Shown in pieces: positions 10,536-19,431 of a stretch of 64,000 nucleotides of DNA. Position numbers and translations under genes: made by a program. Where the stretch lies: NCBI GenBank assembly GCA_015059405.1, contig SVAL01000006.1, positions 31,110 to 95,109 of the forward strand. The letters run 5' to 3'. How positions within the stretch are numbered: the stretch's first letter is position 1; every line of letters begins with the position of its first letter. The notes beneath the pieces were generated by a model, which did no database searches, was not told where the DNA came from, and was given only the letters and a program-made list of their open reading frames with translations. This DNA is from Bacillota bacterium (GTDB lineage Bacteria; Bacillota_I; Bacilli_A; RF39; UBA660).

Positions 10536-11036
10536 CTATTTAATTATTTCATATTTTTTTAATACTTTTTTTATTTCATTACCATTTAAATAATCATTAC
10601 TATCACTTATTATTTTTCCATTTTCAATTATAACTAAATGTGGATAATAAGTTTTATTAAAAATATCAGATGAATTAGTAAGTACTTCTTTTTCTGAATC
10701 AACTAATTCTAAAATATTGATATATTCAATAATTAAACTATATTCTTTAGCTATTTTATCTAATTCTTGTAACTCTTTATAACATGATTTTTCTTCATTG
10801 CTACAAAAGAAGATAATTGATGTCCCATTAAAACTAAGTGATGCTTGATATTCACCAATACCGATTACTGATATATTTGTAAATTCAGTACTGTTAAATG
10901 TATAAATATCATTATTATTTTTTTGATTTGTTTTTAAAGATAAGGCTATTATAATTAGTAATATTATAACAATTACAACGATAAAAATTATATTGTTTTG
11001 TTGTTGTTGTTTTTGTTTTTTTGTACTACTCTTCAT
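10536..11036 (-). CDS. membrane-anchored thioredoxin-fold protein
   Basis: 166 aa from ATG at 11036, preceded by GGTGAGG; the longer track start is not supported by a ribosome site. After a Lys/Gln-rich cytoplasmic head (KQKQQQQNN) come one membrane segment (about residues 18-38) and a thioredoxin-like domain (SIIFFCSNEEKSC, later YYPHLVIIENGKII with the cis-Pro region). The cysteines are spaced C-x6-C rather than CxxC, as in bacteriocin-transport accessory-type proteins, so redox activity is uncertain. It directly precedes the Cys-rich giant adhesin and the 410-aa protein, so a role in folding exported Cys proteins is plausible but inferred. Confidence 0.7.
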   Translation of the reverse strand: MKSSTKKQKQQQQNNIIFIVVIVIILLIIIALSLKTNQKNNNDIYTFNSTEFTNISVIGIGEYQASLSFNGTSIIFFCSNEEKSCYKELQELDKIAKEYSLIIEYINILELVDSEKEVLTNSSDIFNKTYYPHLVIIENGKIISDSNDYLNGNEIKKVLKKYEIIK

Positions 11037-11118
11037 ATCCTCACCTACTATAAATAAGTATAACATATTTTTTTATCATTTACTACAATATTAGTTAGTA
11101 ATTTCTTTATTTTTTTGC

Positions 11119-11143
11119 AATAAAAAAAGCCTATATTAGGCTT
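11119..11143 (-). terminator. terminator overlapping the virD4 stop codon
   Basis: AAGCCTA and TAGGCTT form a 7-bp stem with a 3-base loop, followed on the minus strand by TTTTTTTATT. The stem includes the virD4 stop codon. Confidence 0.8.
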
Positions 11144-13361
11144 AATCTTCAAAGAAATCATCAAAGAATTGATTTTCATCAACATCATCAAGAGAAATAG
11201 TTGGTTTATCTGGTGCAGATGAAACAGTATTTTGTGTTGTTTGTCTGTTATTAGGTAAAATTGTTTCTCTTGTTTTTTCTTCAATCTTATCCATTTTTTT
11301 ATCAGCTTTTTCAAGTGGATTTGAAGGATAATTTCCTCTAATAATATCGTTAACTTTATTTTCAATACTTTCAGTTGAAATGATTGAATCACTACTACTT
11401 GTAGTTTTTTCAGGTTTAACTGGTTTTTCAACTTCGGCATTCTTCGCTTTTTCTTCTTTTTCTATTTCAGCAATCTTAGCATCTATTTTTCTAACCAAAT
11501 CATCAATATCTACAGATTGACTACTGTTTGTTGGTGGTGCACTCTTAGGTGCTGATGTTGGCGACCCAAATGGTGATGGTGGCATTAATCCACTTCCTCC
11601 ACCCATTGGTGCTGGTGCTGGTGATGAATTATTATCCATCATCATTTCTCTAATTTTTTGTTGTCTTTTTTCTTTTACAAATTCACGAACGTCAAATACT
11701 TGAACTGGTCGTTTTTCACGTTCAGGATATTCAACTTTTGGATATTGTTGATCTCCCCAATCTATTTTAAAGTTTGGTGTAAATGATGTTTTAAATGGTT
11801 GCATACGCATACGTAAAACAATTTGGTCAAATTGTTTCATTCTTTGTAAATCAGAAACAGTCGCTAATGGTGTTGATGCTGTCTTATCATCTTTCTTAGA
11901 TTTAACTTCACCACAAAGTTTACTAATTTCTTCTAGAGCGGCTAACTCAGTTGAAATTAAGTATACAATGTTACCACAGTTACCTTTAATTGTTTCAGCA
12001 TTTTCTTTACCATAAACTTGTGTTAATTGGGCAAAGTTTTGGATAATCATTGTAAAACGGACTTGTCTTGAACGAGCAGCAGTAATCATTGTTGTAACAT
12101 CTTTTAATGGTGGCATGTTTGCAAACTCATCAAGTAAGAAGTTTGTACGACAAGGTAATTTACCACCATGTGCTTGAGCAACGTCAATTAATGTTTCGTA
12201 ACATTGTTTAATAAAGATTGTTGCTAAAGAGTGGTATGTTTTCTTTTCATCTTGAATGATAATAAATACCGCAGTTGGTCTTTCACCTATTGTTCTTAAA
12301 TCAAAATCGCTATAACTTAACATTTCTGATAAGTTTTCACGTGATGAAAATAATTTTACTTTTTGTTTGAATACTGAAATAATTGATCCTTTTGTTTCAT
12401 TTGGTGCCATGATAGTACCACTTGCATTAATATAAGCTGGTGAATTAGGATCTTTTAAATTAAAATATTCTTTTACATATGTAGAACCACCACATTTTTC
12501 TTCACCTACTGTAGTAGTTAAACTAATACTATTGATATTGATTTTTTCTTCTGGTGCATCTTCAAATAACCCTAACGCTAACCCAGAGAAATAGTCAGCT
12601 GATGTTTTTTCCCAGAATGGATCTGAGTTACCACTGTTTTCTTCATATAGAATATTTAAAGCAAGGTCGTCTAGTAATTCGATAGCTTTATCTTTGTTAC
12701 CACCTGTATATAATTGATATGGTAGAGTCATTGGATTCCAAGCATTACCCTTTTGTGGGTTACGGAAATTTAATACAATTAAATCATATCCTTTAGCTTT
12801 TAATAATCCCCCTGTTCCTTCATAAAGTTCACCTTTAGGGTCAGTTAGAATCATTGATTCACCCTTTTTAGCTAATATTTGAATAGATGGTAGAATTGTA
12901 CTTTGTGTTTTACCTGAACCAGTTGCCCCAATAACTAAGTTATGATATTCTCCATTATCTACCCATAACTTACCATTTTTACTGATTAAAGGAATACCTG
13001 CATATTCACTAGTAGCTGCTTTTGGATCAACTTCCTTTAAAACAGCTTTCATTTCTTTATCTTTAGCCCATCTACTATATCCTTTATCTTTCTTTCCAAC
13101 AGAGAATCCTACTCCTTCTTCTCTATCAAAGAAATATGAACTAACGCTAACAAATAATGCGATTAAAGCAACTATAAAAAATATAATTGTTGTACCAAAA
13201 TATTCTGGTGTAAATGCTAAAAATGGATTAATTGTAAACCCTTCTCCACTAGCTAAATTAGAAATATTTACTACACCTAATGCTATTACCAATAAAAGGA
13301 AAACAGCAAAAATTATAAATATTAATACGTCTTGTGCATCTGCTCTAAACTTTAATTTCAT
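11142..13361 (-). CDS. virD4: VirD4/TraG-type T4SS coupling ATPase
   Basis: 739 aa from ATG at 13361, after GAAGGGCG; the track start at 13391 is upstream of that site. Two N-terminal membrane segments (about residues 10-30 and 45-70) are followed by the FtsK/HerA-type ATPase: Walker A GATGSGKTQSTILP and Walker B LLDEFANMPPLKD. About 170 C-terminal residues are low complexity (Pro/Ser-rich, then Lys/Glu-rich) and end in an acidic DDVDENQFFDDFFED. Coupling proteins select substrates and feed them to the VirB4/VirB6 channel; in conjugation they work with a relaxase, and none is seen here. The acidic disordered tail may be a docking or recruitment segment (inference). Last gene of its transcript. 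Confidence 0.93.
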   Translation of the reverse strand: MKLKFRADAQDVLIFIIFAVFLLLVIALGVVNISNLASGEGFTINPFLAFTPEYFGTTIIFFIVALIALFVSVSSYFFDREEGVGFSVGKKDKGYSRWAKDKEMKAVLKEVDPKAATSEYAGIPLISKNGKLWVDNGEYHNLVIGATGSGKTQSTILPSIQILAKKGESMILTDPKGELYEGTGGLLKAKGYDLIVLNFRNPQKGNAWNPMTLPYQLYTGGNKDKAIELLDDLALNILYEENSGNSDPFWEKTSADYFSGLALGLFEDAPEEKININSISLTTTVGEEKCGGSTYVKEYFNLKDPNSPAYINASGTIMAPNETKGSIISVFKQKVKLFSSRENLSEMLSYSDFDLRTIGERPTAVFIIIQDEKKTYHSLATIFIKQCYETLIDVAQAHGGKLPCRTNFLLDEFANMPPLKDVTTMITAARSRQVRFTMIIQNFAQLTQVYGKENAETIKGNCGNIVYLISTELAALEEISKLCGEVKSKKDDKTASTPLATVSDLQRMKQFDQIVLRMRMQPFKTSFTPNFKIDWGDQQYPKVEYPEREKRPVQVFDVREFVKEKRQQKIREMMMDNNSSPAPAPMGGGSGLMPPSPFGSPTSAPKSAPPTNSSQSVDIDDLVRKIDAKIAEIEKEEKAKNAEVEKPVKPEKTTSSSDSIISTESIENKVNDIIRGNYPSNPLEKADKKMDKIEEKTRETILPNNRQTTQNTVSSAPDKPTISLDDVDENQFFDDFFED

Positions 13362-13428
13362 ATGACGCCCTTCTTTCATTAACAAATTCAATATTATTAT
13401 AACAAATTTATTTTAAATTTCAATAAAA

Positions 13429-13920
13429 TTATAATGCAATATTAACCTCATACTGCATTGCAGCATAGACTCTAAATACAAATACTTTACCTTTAGTGTC
13501 CGCTACTTTATATACCATGCATTTATTTTTTGTATCTTCATAACTACTATAACTCTTATAACTGTAAGAATAATAGTCTTTTAGAAGTTTTTCTCTTAAA
13601 TTTAAAAATTCATCTTTAGAAACGTTATCATTATATAACATTTCATAAGCTTCATCTGGAAAATTAACAATCATACTTTTGTAATCATTATAATACATAG
13701 TAGCTATTTCTTCACCAGATACATTTTTAATTGCATACTTATTTGTTTCACTTAATTCATTAGTTAAGTCAAATGCTTTTACATTTTCACTTGTTACTGC
13801 TTCTAAGTTTTTATTAACATTATTAGAATTATAAGTAAAAATTCCAAAAGCCACAAATATAATAACAGCAGTTACCATAAAAACTATTCTAATTTTATTA
13901 TTTTCTTTCATCTTTTTCAC
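13429..13920 (-). CDS. bitopic membrane protein, VirB8-like candidate
   Basis: 163 aa. A short basic head (MKKMKENNKIR), one membrane helix (about 11-28) and a soluble outside domain of about 120 residues with a helical N-terminal half and a strand-rich C-terminus (KVFVFRVYAAMQYEVNIAL). Its start overlaps the end of the 182-aa gene by 23 bases, so the two are probably translationally coupled. This topology, size and position between the wall hydrolase and VirD4 fit the NTF2-like VirB8/TcpC scaffold proteins of Gram-positive T4SS. I see no diagnostic motif, so the family is inference. Confidence 0.5.
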   Translation of the reverse strand: MKKMKENNKIRIVFMVTAVIIFVAFGIFTYNSNNVNKNLEAVTSENVKAFDLTNELSETNKYAIKNVSGEEIATMYYNDYKSMIVNFPDEAYEMLYNDNVSKDEFLNLREKLLKDYYSYSYKSYSSYEDTKNKCMVYKVADTKGKVFVFRVYAAMQYEVNIAL

Positions 13921-14446
13921 CTATCTTACTAATATAGTCTTTTTCTTCTAAAGGTGCGATTGCAAAAGCAATAGTATTTTCATTAATAGTAACTTTATAA
14001 TATACATCTCTTATGTATCTATCAACTAAAGAATTATAATTTGTTTCAAGTAATTTAGCTTTAACATAATAAATATAAATATTATTGTATGTTCTTACTT
14101 GATATACTTCTCTAACATTAATAATGAAATTAGATTCAAATGTATCTATTTTATCTAAAACATTTTCAGAATCTATTTTATTTTCCTTAACATAAATCTT
14201 ATCAAGCATTAATAATAATTCTTCTTTTTCTTCATATTTTATACTTGTATTATACTTATTTAAAGCTGATGTTATTGTTAAATATCTATTAGAATCATCT
14301 AGTATTATAACACTATTATCAATATAGTTTTTATTATCAACTTTATTATTTTTTCTTTCTATATTTACAACAATAACAATAGTTACTATAACTATTAAGC
14401 ATAAAAGTATATAAATTGGTTTTGTTAAAGCTTCATCTTTTTTCAT
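13898..14446 (-). CDS. bitopic membrane protein, VirB8-like candidate
   Basis: 182 aa. A membrane helix at about residues 9-27 follows MKKDEALTKP, then a soluble domain: an initial helix (YLTITSALNKY), a helical middle and a strand-rich second half (NIYIYYVKAKLLETNYNSL, YKVTINENTIAFAIAPL). The helix-then-curved-sheet order is what an NTF2-like VirB8/TcpC domain would show. It sits 11 bases after the wall-hydrolase gene and overlaps the 163-aa gene. The two proteins may be diverged paralogs forming a hetero-scaffold. No motif proves this. Confidence 0.5.
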   Translation of the reverse strand: MKKDEALTKPIYILLCLIVIVTIVIVVNIERKNNKVDNKNYIDNSVIILDDSNRYLTITSALNKYNTSIKYEEKEELLLMLDKIYVKENKIDSENVLDKIDTFESNFIINVREVYQVRTYNNIYIYYVKAKLLETNYNSLVDRYIRDVYYKVTINENTIAFAIAPLEEKDYISKIGEKDERK

Positions 14447-14457
14447 AAATTCCCTTT

Positions 14458-16659
14458 CTATACCCCAAAGATTTCTTGTCTTAACTTAACTTTTTCTTGT
14501 AATTGCCAAGCAGTATAATCATTTTGTTCACATGTTGTTGTTTTAGAAGCTGATGGACAATTATCATAATTTTTACATGTTGATATACTTGCACAATATC
14601 CAGAACCATAAATAATATCTAGATATACACATCCACCTAATCCCCAACTTCCAGGATTATATCTATAGTTACCAATCCAAGAATAAACTGATTGCATACC
14701 TGTTAATGTCCCAGGAAGTCCATGACCTGCGGGATCACAACCAGCGCTTGAACGTTCATTATAACGTGATGTAATTGATGATGCATAAGAACCTCCATCT
14801 AAATAACTATTTATTGTTTTAGCATATGATTTTATACCTGCTTCCATACTCGTTAACTGAGGACCATCACTACATCCTTTACCATTTGGAATACCTATTC
14901 CCCAAAAGTTATATAAACCAGCACATTTATTCCAATTTTGTTCAGTTCCTGCTGTTACTACAACAAGTTCTGGATTAACATTATTTTCAATTGATATATC
15001 ATAAACTAGTCCTGCTTGAGAACTAAAATTATTACAGAAACCACTTTTTCCTGTTTTAGCACAATATAGTTCCATACTTGCAATAAATTCACCTCTACTA
15101 AGAGTTGGTGTTGTTAATGAAAATTCATTACCACCAGCACGAGGATTAGACTTATCTATTTTGCTTTCAGGATTAATTGCGCTTTTCTTTGGATCACTAT
15201 AATCCCCTCCTGTATGCATTTCAATACGTACCATTTTCATTGAGTTTTCAGGATTTGTTCCCATCTTACCTATTACTTGACCTTGGTAAACATTATCACC
15301 TTTTTTTACAGTAGTTGAATTTGGTTCTAGAAAAGCATATACAACAATAATACCATCTGAGTAATTTTCTACTACTACATAACTTCCTCTACCAGTATCT
15401 TCTAAATTTGAATCTTTACCTAAATCTCTAACCTCTATTACTTTTCCACCTTTAGTAGAAATAATATTTACATCTTCTTCATTACTAGTAATATCTAAAA
15501 ACGGATGATCACTAGAGAATTTAGTTACTACATTTGAATCTGCTGGTTCTCTATTGGCAAGTAATACTCCATTACTTTCAATTGTTTCACTACTACCAAT
15601 TGGCCACCAAAATTCACTACCATTTAATCTAGCTGTTGCTTTGTTATTTGTGTCATATTTCTTCAATGTTTCAGCATATGAATAAATATGATTTAACATT
15701 TGAGCAGCTTTTTTCTCATAATCTTCACCAGATAACCCCTTAAAATATTCTGGATAATATTCTTTTAAGAACCCTTCATCAATTAAATTCCAGTAAAAGA
15801 CACTACCACTATTTTCATCATCTATTTTTCCTTGTTCTATAGACAAATCATAAGTAGTCTCATCACTTCCATTACAATTATAATTTTTTTCTCTTGAAAT
15901 TTCAGTTGTCCAAAAATTTAAAATATTAACTGAGTCATCATTACTAGCAATTTTTCTTTTACTACTACTATCATGACTACATTTTGTATTAGTTTGAATT
16001 TGATATTTTGCTAAGGTTTCAACCATAACACTCATTTTACTTCTATTTTCATATTCTTCAATAATATCAAATATACCACTTGTTGTATCATCTTTATAGT
16101 AAGTTTCATCCTTATAAGATGTTAAAATTGAAACTATTAAGTGCTTATTTATTTTTACTCCATACTTTGCTTGATACTTAAGAGTAATACTATCTATTTC
16201 AGAATACATTTGTTTATACTTTTCTGAATAATTTTGATTTTGATAGTTTAAAGTATCTGCATTTTTTAGTAAGAAAATAGATGCTATTATTAAAATTAGG
16301 AAAAAGAATGCTCCTCCACCTATAGCAAGCATTATCCATTTATTTTTACCAAAAAATTTAACTGTATTATAGATACCAGCAACTGTTTTGTCAGAACTCG
16401 CATCTCCAATACTTGAAAAATCTAATTCATCATCTTCTTCACTTATTTCTGGTTTAGTTAAACTACTACTTTTTTTATCAACTTCATTTACTTTATTATT
16501 AATTGGTTGATTGTTTTTACCTTTATTTATTATTGCTTTTCCTACTTTAGGATTAGGATTTCTATGAACATTTTTAGTTAAGGCTTTTCTTTGTCTTACC
16601 GATTCACCTATTGATTCTAATGAACTTTGTTCTTCTTCATTTTCGTATTCATCGTTCAT
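14458..16659 (-). CDS. VirB1-like bitopic cell-wall hydrolase (degenerate M23 plus glucosaminidase-like)
   Basis: 733 aa from ATG at 16659, 6 bases after GGAGGTG; the track start at 16686 is not preferred. Residues 1-100 are a charged cytoplasmic head, 105-135 a membrane helix, then an extracellular helical region. Around 370-480 is a LytM/M23-like fold in which HPFLD keeps a motif-1-like His/Asp, but the usual YAH is YAF and the usual HLHFE is VRIEM, so two zinc ligands are lost and it is probably not catalytic. The C-terminal about 200 residues (TAGTEQNWNKCAGLYNFWGI, GNYRYNPGSWGLGG) resemble a glucosaminidase/lysozyme-type domain with Glu in GTEQNW and several Cys. Such enzymes open the wall for a T4SS channel. 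A terminator-like hairpin separates it from virB4. Confidence 0.75.
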   Translation of the reverse strand: MNDEYENEEEQSSLESIGESVRQRKALTKNVHRNPNPKVGKAIINKGKNNQPINNKVNEVDKKSSSLTKPEISEEDDELDFSSIGDASSDKTVAGIYNTVKFFGKNKWIMLAIGGGAFFFLILIIASIFLLKNADTLNYQNQNYSEKYKQMYSEIDSITLKYQAKYGVKINKHLIVSILTSYKDETYYKDDTTSGIFDIIEEYENRSKMSVMVETLAKYQIQTNTKCSHDSSSKRKIASNDDSVNILNFWTTEISREKNYNCNGSDETTYDLSIEQGKIDDENSGSVFYWNLIDEGFLKEYYPEYFKGLSGEDYEKKAAQMLNHIYSYAETLKKYDTNNKATARLNGSEFWWPIGSSETIESNGVLLANREPADSNVVTKFSSDHPFLDITSNEEDVNIISTKGGKVIEVRDLGKDSNLEDTGRGSYVVVENYSDGIIVVYAFLEPNSTTVKKGDNVYQGQVIGKMGTNPENSMKMVRIEMHTGGDYSDPKKSAINPESKIDKSNPRAGGNEFSLTTPTLSRGEFIASMELYCAKTGKSGFCNNFSSQAGLVYDISIENNVNPELVVVTAGTEQNWNKCAGLYNFWGIGIPNGKGCSDGPQLTSMEAGIKSYAKTINSYLDGGSYASSITSRYNERSSAGCDPAGHGLPGTLTGMQSVYSWIGNYRYNPGSWGLGGCVYLDIIYGSGYCASISTCKNYDNCPSASKTTTCEQNDYTAWQLQEKVKLRQEIFGV

Positions 16660-16701
16660 AGTTTCACCTCCACTACACATATACATAAATTATACCATTA
16701 A

Positions 16702-16733
16702 AAAAGTGATTTTAAAATCATAAAATCACTTTT
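16702..16733 (-). terminator. hairpin between virB4 and the wall-hydrolase gene
   Basis: AAAAGTGATTTTA pairs perfectly with TAAAATCACTTTT (13 bp, 6-base loop) and is followed on the minus strand by TTAATGG, a short T-run. It may be an intrinsic terminator or a partial one that lowers expression of the downstream hydrolase and virD4. Confidence 0.6.
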
Positions 16734-16743
16734 ATATATACTT

Positions 16744-18540
16744 TTATAGTCCTCCACCACTACCGAAAGACGCTAGTTCTTCTGGAGTTAAGATTACATT
16801 AATTCTCATACGTCTGTTACCACAAACGAATAAGGCTTCACCTTGACTATATCCTTTAATACTTTCTTTTTCATTATCATTTAAGTCAATTAACTTAGAT
16901 AAGTCTTCTGCAGCTTGTTTCTTTAATCCCATTACTAAATAGTAAGAAGCATTATCGAAAATTGCTTTACCTTGCATGATTACGTGAGGTGCAGCAAAGT
17001 CACTTGGTTGTTGTGTAATGATAATAGTACCAGTGTTATACTTACGAGCACGACGTTGTACTTGTGCTAAGAAGTCAGCACCTAATGTATTAGCGTCTCC
17101 TAATAATACGTGCGCTTCATCGATCATAAATACTGTATCTACTTCTCTATTTAAACATAGACCCCATGCATACTTTAAGATATTGAAGAATAAGGCATTC
17201 TTAATATTTTGTTCTGCATTCATTAATTCTTTAATATTAAATGTAATAAAATCACTATTATGTGTAATTGTTGTTTTACCATCGAAATAGAATCTTAAAT
17301 CATTTGTTAAAGGTCTAATCTTTAATTCTAGTTTTTCCATAGTATCTCTTTCATGAGTATGTTCAGGCATTGCTAAAATTTTACTTTTAATAGTTGCATA
17401 AACATCAGAGAATGTTGGATAATCACTAGCTGTAAAATTATAGAAATCTTTATCAAAATCAATTCCAAAACGTTTATATGTATCTTGTACAATTTCACTA
17501 AATACTGTTAAAGTATCTTCTTCCATAGACGGATCATAATACTTCATAAATGCTTTTAAGAATTGTAGTGTACGAGTAAGTACTGTATATCCCAATCCTT
17601 GTTTAATTTCATCTTCATCAGCATCGATAACGATTTGTAGAGGGTTAATCATACCAAATTCTCCACCCTTACCTAAATCAAGTGTATCTCCACCAAATGT
17701 CTTAGTCATTTCTTCAAGTTCGTTTTCTGGGTCGATTGCTACAATTTGACATCCATTACGAATATGATTTCTAAGAAGTAGTTTTGCAGCTGTTGATTTA
17801 CCTGAACCTGAAGTACCAAGTAAAATTAAGTTAGCATTATTTCTATTATTTTCTTTTTTAATTTTATATAAGAATTGGTTAAATAATATAACCCCACCAG
17901 AGAAGTCTACCCCTAATAAAGTAGATAATCCTGGGTCTTTAATACTATCAAAGATAAATGGATACATTGCTGCTATAGTTACAGATGGTATTGGAGTTCC
18001 AACACGATCTTCTATGTCTTGTTTTGGGAAAATTGGTAGCATTGATTTTAATACCTTTTCTTGTTCAAAACGTAGAGAAACAGCTTTTAATTCCATTGCT
18101 TCTAAGTAATTCTTAACATTAACTTTCTTAAGTTCTAGATCTTCTTTTGTATCTGCTGTAATCATAATGTGCATTTGAAAGTCAAAGATTCTAGCTTGAC
18201 TTCCTGCTAACATTGATACAAAGTATTCTAATGATTCATAGTCAAGTCTAATTCTTTCTTGAACAGTACGATCACGTTCTTCTTGATATCTAGTTTTTAA
18301 ATCAGCAATTTGCTTATTTAACATTTTTGAAATTGTTGAAAATGGTACTGGTATATGTTTTATAACAATTTTGATACCAGACATTGTTGTTAGTGTTGAA
18401 AGGTAACCTGGTGCAATAAATTTAGGATATGAAATAACTGTCATAACAGTAGCATATTTATCGCTAATAAAGAAATCACTTGGTTTAAATTCCAATCCTT
18501 TTGGAGCTATTTGTGATTTAAAATTCATTGTCCCACTCAT
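16744..18540 (-). CDS. virB4: VirB4-type T4SS ATPase (TraE/TrsE-like), main part
   Basis: 598 aa. Residues 1-190 carry the second half of the VirB4 N-terminal domain (KGLEFKPSDFFISDKYATVM), followed by the motor: Walker A LGTSGSGKSTAAK, Walker B VDTVFMIDEAHVLLG, then the TGTIIITQQPSDF segment. VirB4 energises assembly of the channel or pilus and dislocates pilins from the membrane. Its start overlaps the stop of the 187-aa gene in the ATGA arrangement (4 bases), a sign of translational coupling. The first ~150 residues usual for the family seem to lie in that separate gene, so the ATPase is encoded in two pieces. Followed by a strong hairpin. Confidence 0.93.
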   Translation of the reverse strand: MSGTMNFKSQIAPKGLEFKPSDFFISDKYATVMTVISYPKFIAPGYLSTLTTMSGIKIVIKHIPVPFSTISKMLNKQIADLKTRYQEERDRTVQERIRLDYESLEYFVSMLAGSQARIFDFQMHIMITADTKEDLELKKVNVKNYLEAMELKAVSLRFEQEKVLKSMLPIFPKQDIEDRVGTPIPSVTIAAMYPFIFDSIKDPGLSTLLGVDFSGGVILFNQFLYKIKKENNRNNANLILLGTSGSGKSTAAKLLLRNHIRNGCQIVAIDPENELEEMTKTFGGDTLDLGKGGEFGMINPLQIVIDADEDEIKQGLGYTVLTRTLQFLKAFMKYYDPSMEEDTLTVFSEIVQDTYKRFGIDFDKDFYNFTASDYPTFSDVYATIKSKILAMPEHTHERDTMEKLELKIRPLTNDLRFYFDGKTTITHNSDFITFNIKELMNAEQNIKNALFFNILKYAWGLCLNREVDTVFMIDEAHVLLGDANTLGADFLAQVQRRARKYNTGTIIITQQPSDFAAPHVIMQGKAIFDNASYYLVMGLKKQAAEDLSKLIDLNDNEKESIKGYSQGEALFVCGNRRMRINVILTPEELASFGSGGGL

Positions 18541-19100
18541 AGTGCCACCACCGTTCCGAATTCTGTTGTACTTCCACCATTTAAGAAGTTATCAAGAATA
18601 ATTCTTAAGTCTTCATTACTAGTTTGACTTGCAGTTAAACCACAAGATGATAATGAGTTAATTAAGTTTCTAATTCTTTTTTGAATTCTATCTAAATCAT
18701 TATCTTTAAATAAAATATAGTATTCTGTATCAACTACATTATTATTCATAAAACTATTACCTTTTTGAATATCTTCAGTAATTAATTTTCTTACTGCAGT
18801 TGATTGTGTTTGGTTATACAAAAGTTGAAGTTGAGACATATAAACAGAAATATCTACAGGTCTATCTGCAACCACTAACCAAAATTCGAAATCTATTTGA
18901 TTGTAAAAATTCTTTAAGTTATTTATAATCCCCATTTGTGAATCAGCATCCAAAATGAAGATGTTTCTTGGAGTAATTTTAACTCCTGTTACTTTTTGAT
19001 TATTATTAAGGATAATCATACCATTATTGATTCCTTGTACTGGAACCCAATCTTCACAACTTTTATTACTGTTGTTTGTTGTTTTCTTCGACATATTCAT
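18537..19100 (-). CDS. separate N-terminal VirB4 domain (TraD/TrsD-like)
   Basis: 187 aa. The segment NLKNFYNQIDFEFWLVVADRPVDISVYMSQL is the type found in the N-terminal domain of VirB4/TraC ATPases, and no P-loop is present. The start at 19100 has AAAGG at proper spacing and overlaps the prgI end by 35 bases. Its stop overlaps the virB4 start (ATGA). PrgI, then a small protein, then VirB4 matches the traC-traD-traE order of staphylococcal pSK41/pGO1-type transfer regions (from memory). 187 plus 598 aa equals a full-length VirB4 of about 785 aa, so this is either a family-level split or an old frameshift fixed as two genes. Confidence 0.7.
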   Translation of the reverse strand: MNMSKKTTNNSNKSCEDWVPVQGINNGMIILNNNQKVTGVKITPRNIFILDADSQMGIINNLKNFYNQIDFEFWLVVADRPVDISVYMSQLQLLYNQTQSTAVRKLITEDIQKGNSFMNNNVVDTEYYILFKDNDLDRIQKRIRNLINSLSSCGLTASQTSNEDLRIILDNFLNGGSTTEFGTVVAL

Positions 19101-19401
19101 TACACCAACCTTTCCATCTGAATGTCTTTTGATTTACAAAATAAAATCTATAACAATTTTGTAGGAATACTAACACATTATGATAATGCGGAACAGGGAT
19201 AACTAAGAATCCAGTAATTAAAACTGGTAACATAGTTAATACCGCAACTGCTATTTGTGTCATATATGATTGAAATATAAGCAATAATAATAATGTTGTT
19301 CCAGCACCTATTCCAAATAGCGCGAAATCAAAAGGCCTAAATAATCCCATAATTAATTTACCTTTATTGGCATTGGCAGGGATTAAATAATTATTTTCCA
19401 C
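19066..19401 (-). CDS. prgI: PrgI family T4SS protein (VirB3-like)
   Basis: 111 aa. An N-terminal IPANANKGKLIMGLFRPFDF leads into two closely spaced membrane helices (about 25-45 and 49-69), then the PrgI-type tail (VPHYHNVLVFLQNCYRFY..QKTFRWKGW). PrgI/VirB3 proteins sit in the membrane and bind VirB4. It overlaps the next gene by 35 bases and is 30 bases downstream of virB6, the usual virB6-prgI-virB4 order in Gram-positive T4SS. Confidence 0.88.
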   Translation of the reverse strand: MENNYLIPANANKGKLIMGLFRPFDFALFGIGAGTTLLLLLIFQSYMTQIAVAVLTMLPVLITGFLVIPVPHYHNVLVFLQNCYRFYFVNQKTFRWKGWCNEYVEENNKQQ

Positions 19402-19431
19402 TATATATCACCCTTTCTTTTTATTCTTTCA

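Noticed and set aside
11048-11440. 130-aa ORF opposite in frame to virD4
   Set aside because: Alternative frame of the low-complexity virD4 tail; Leu/Lys-rich with no ribosome site.
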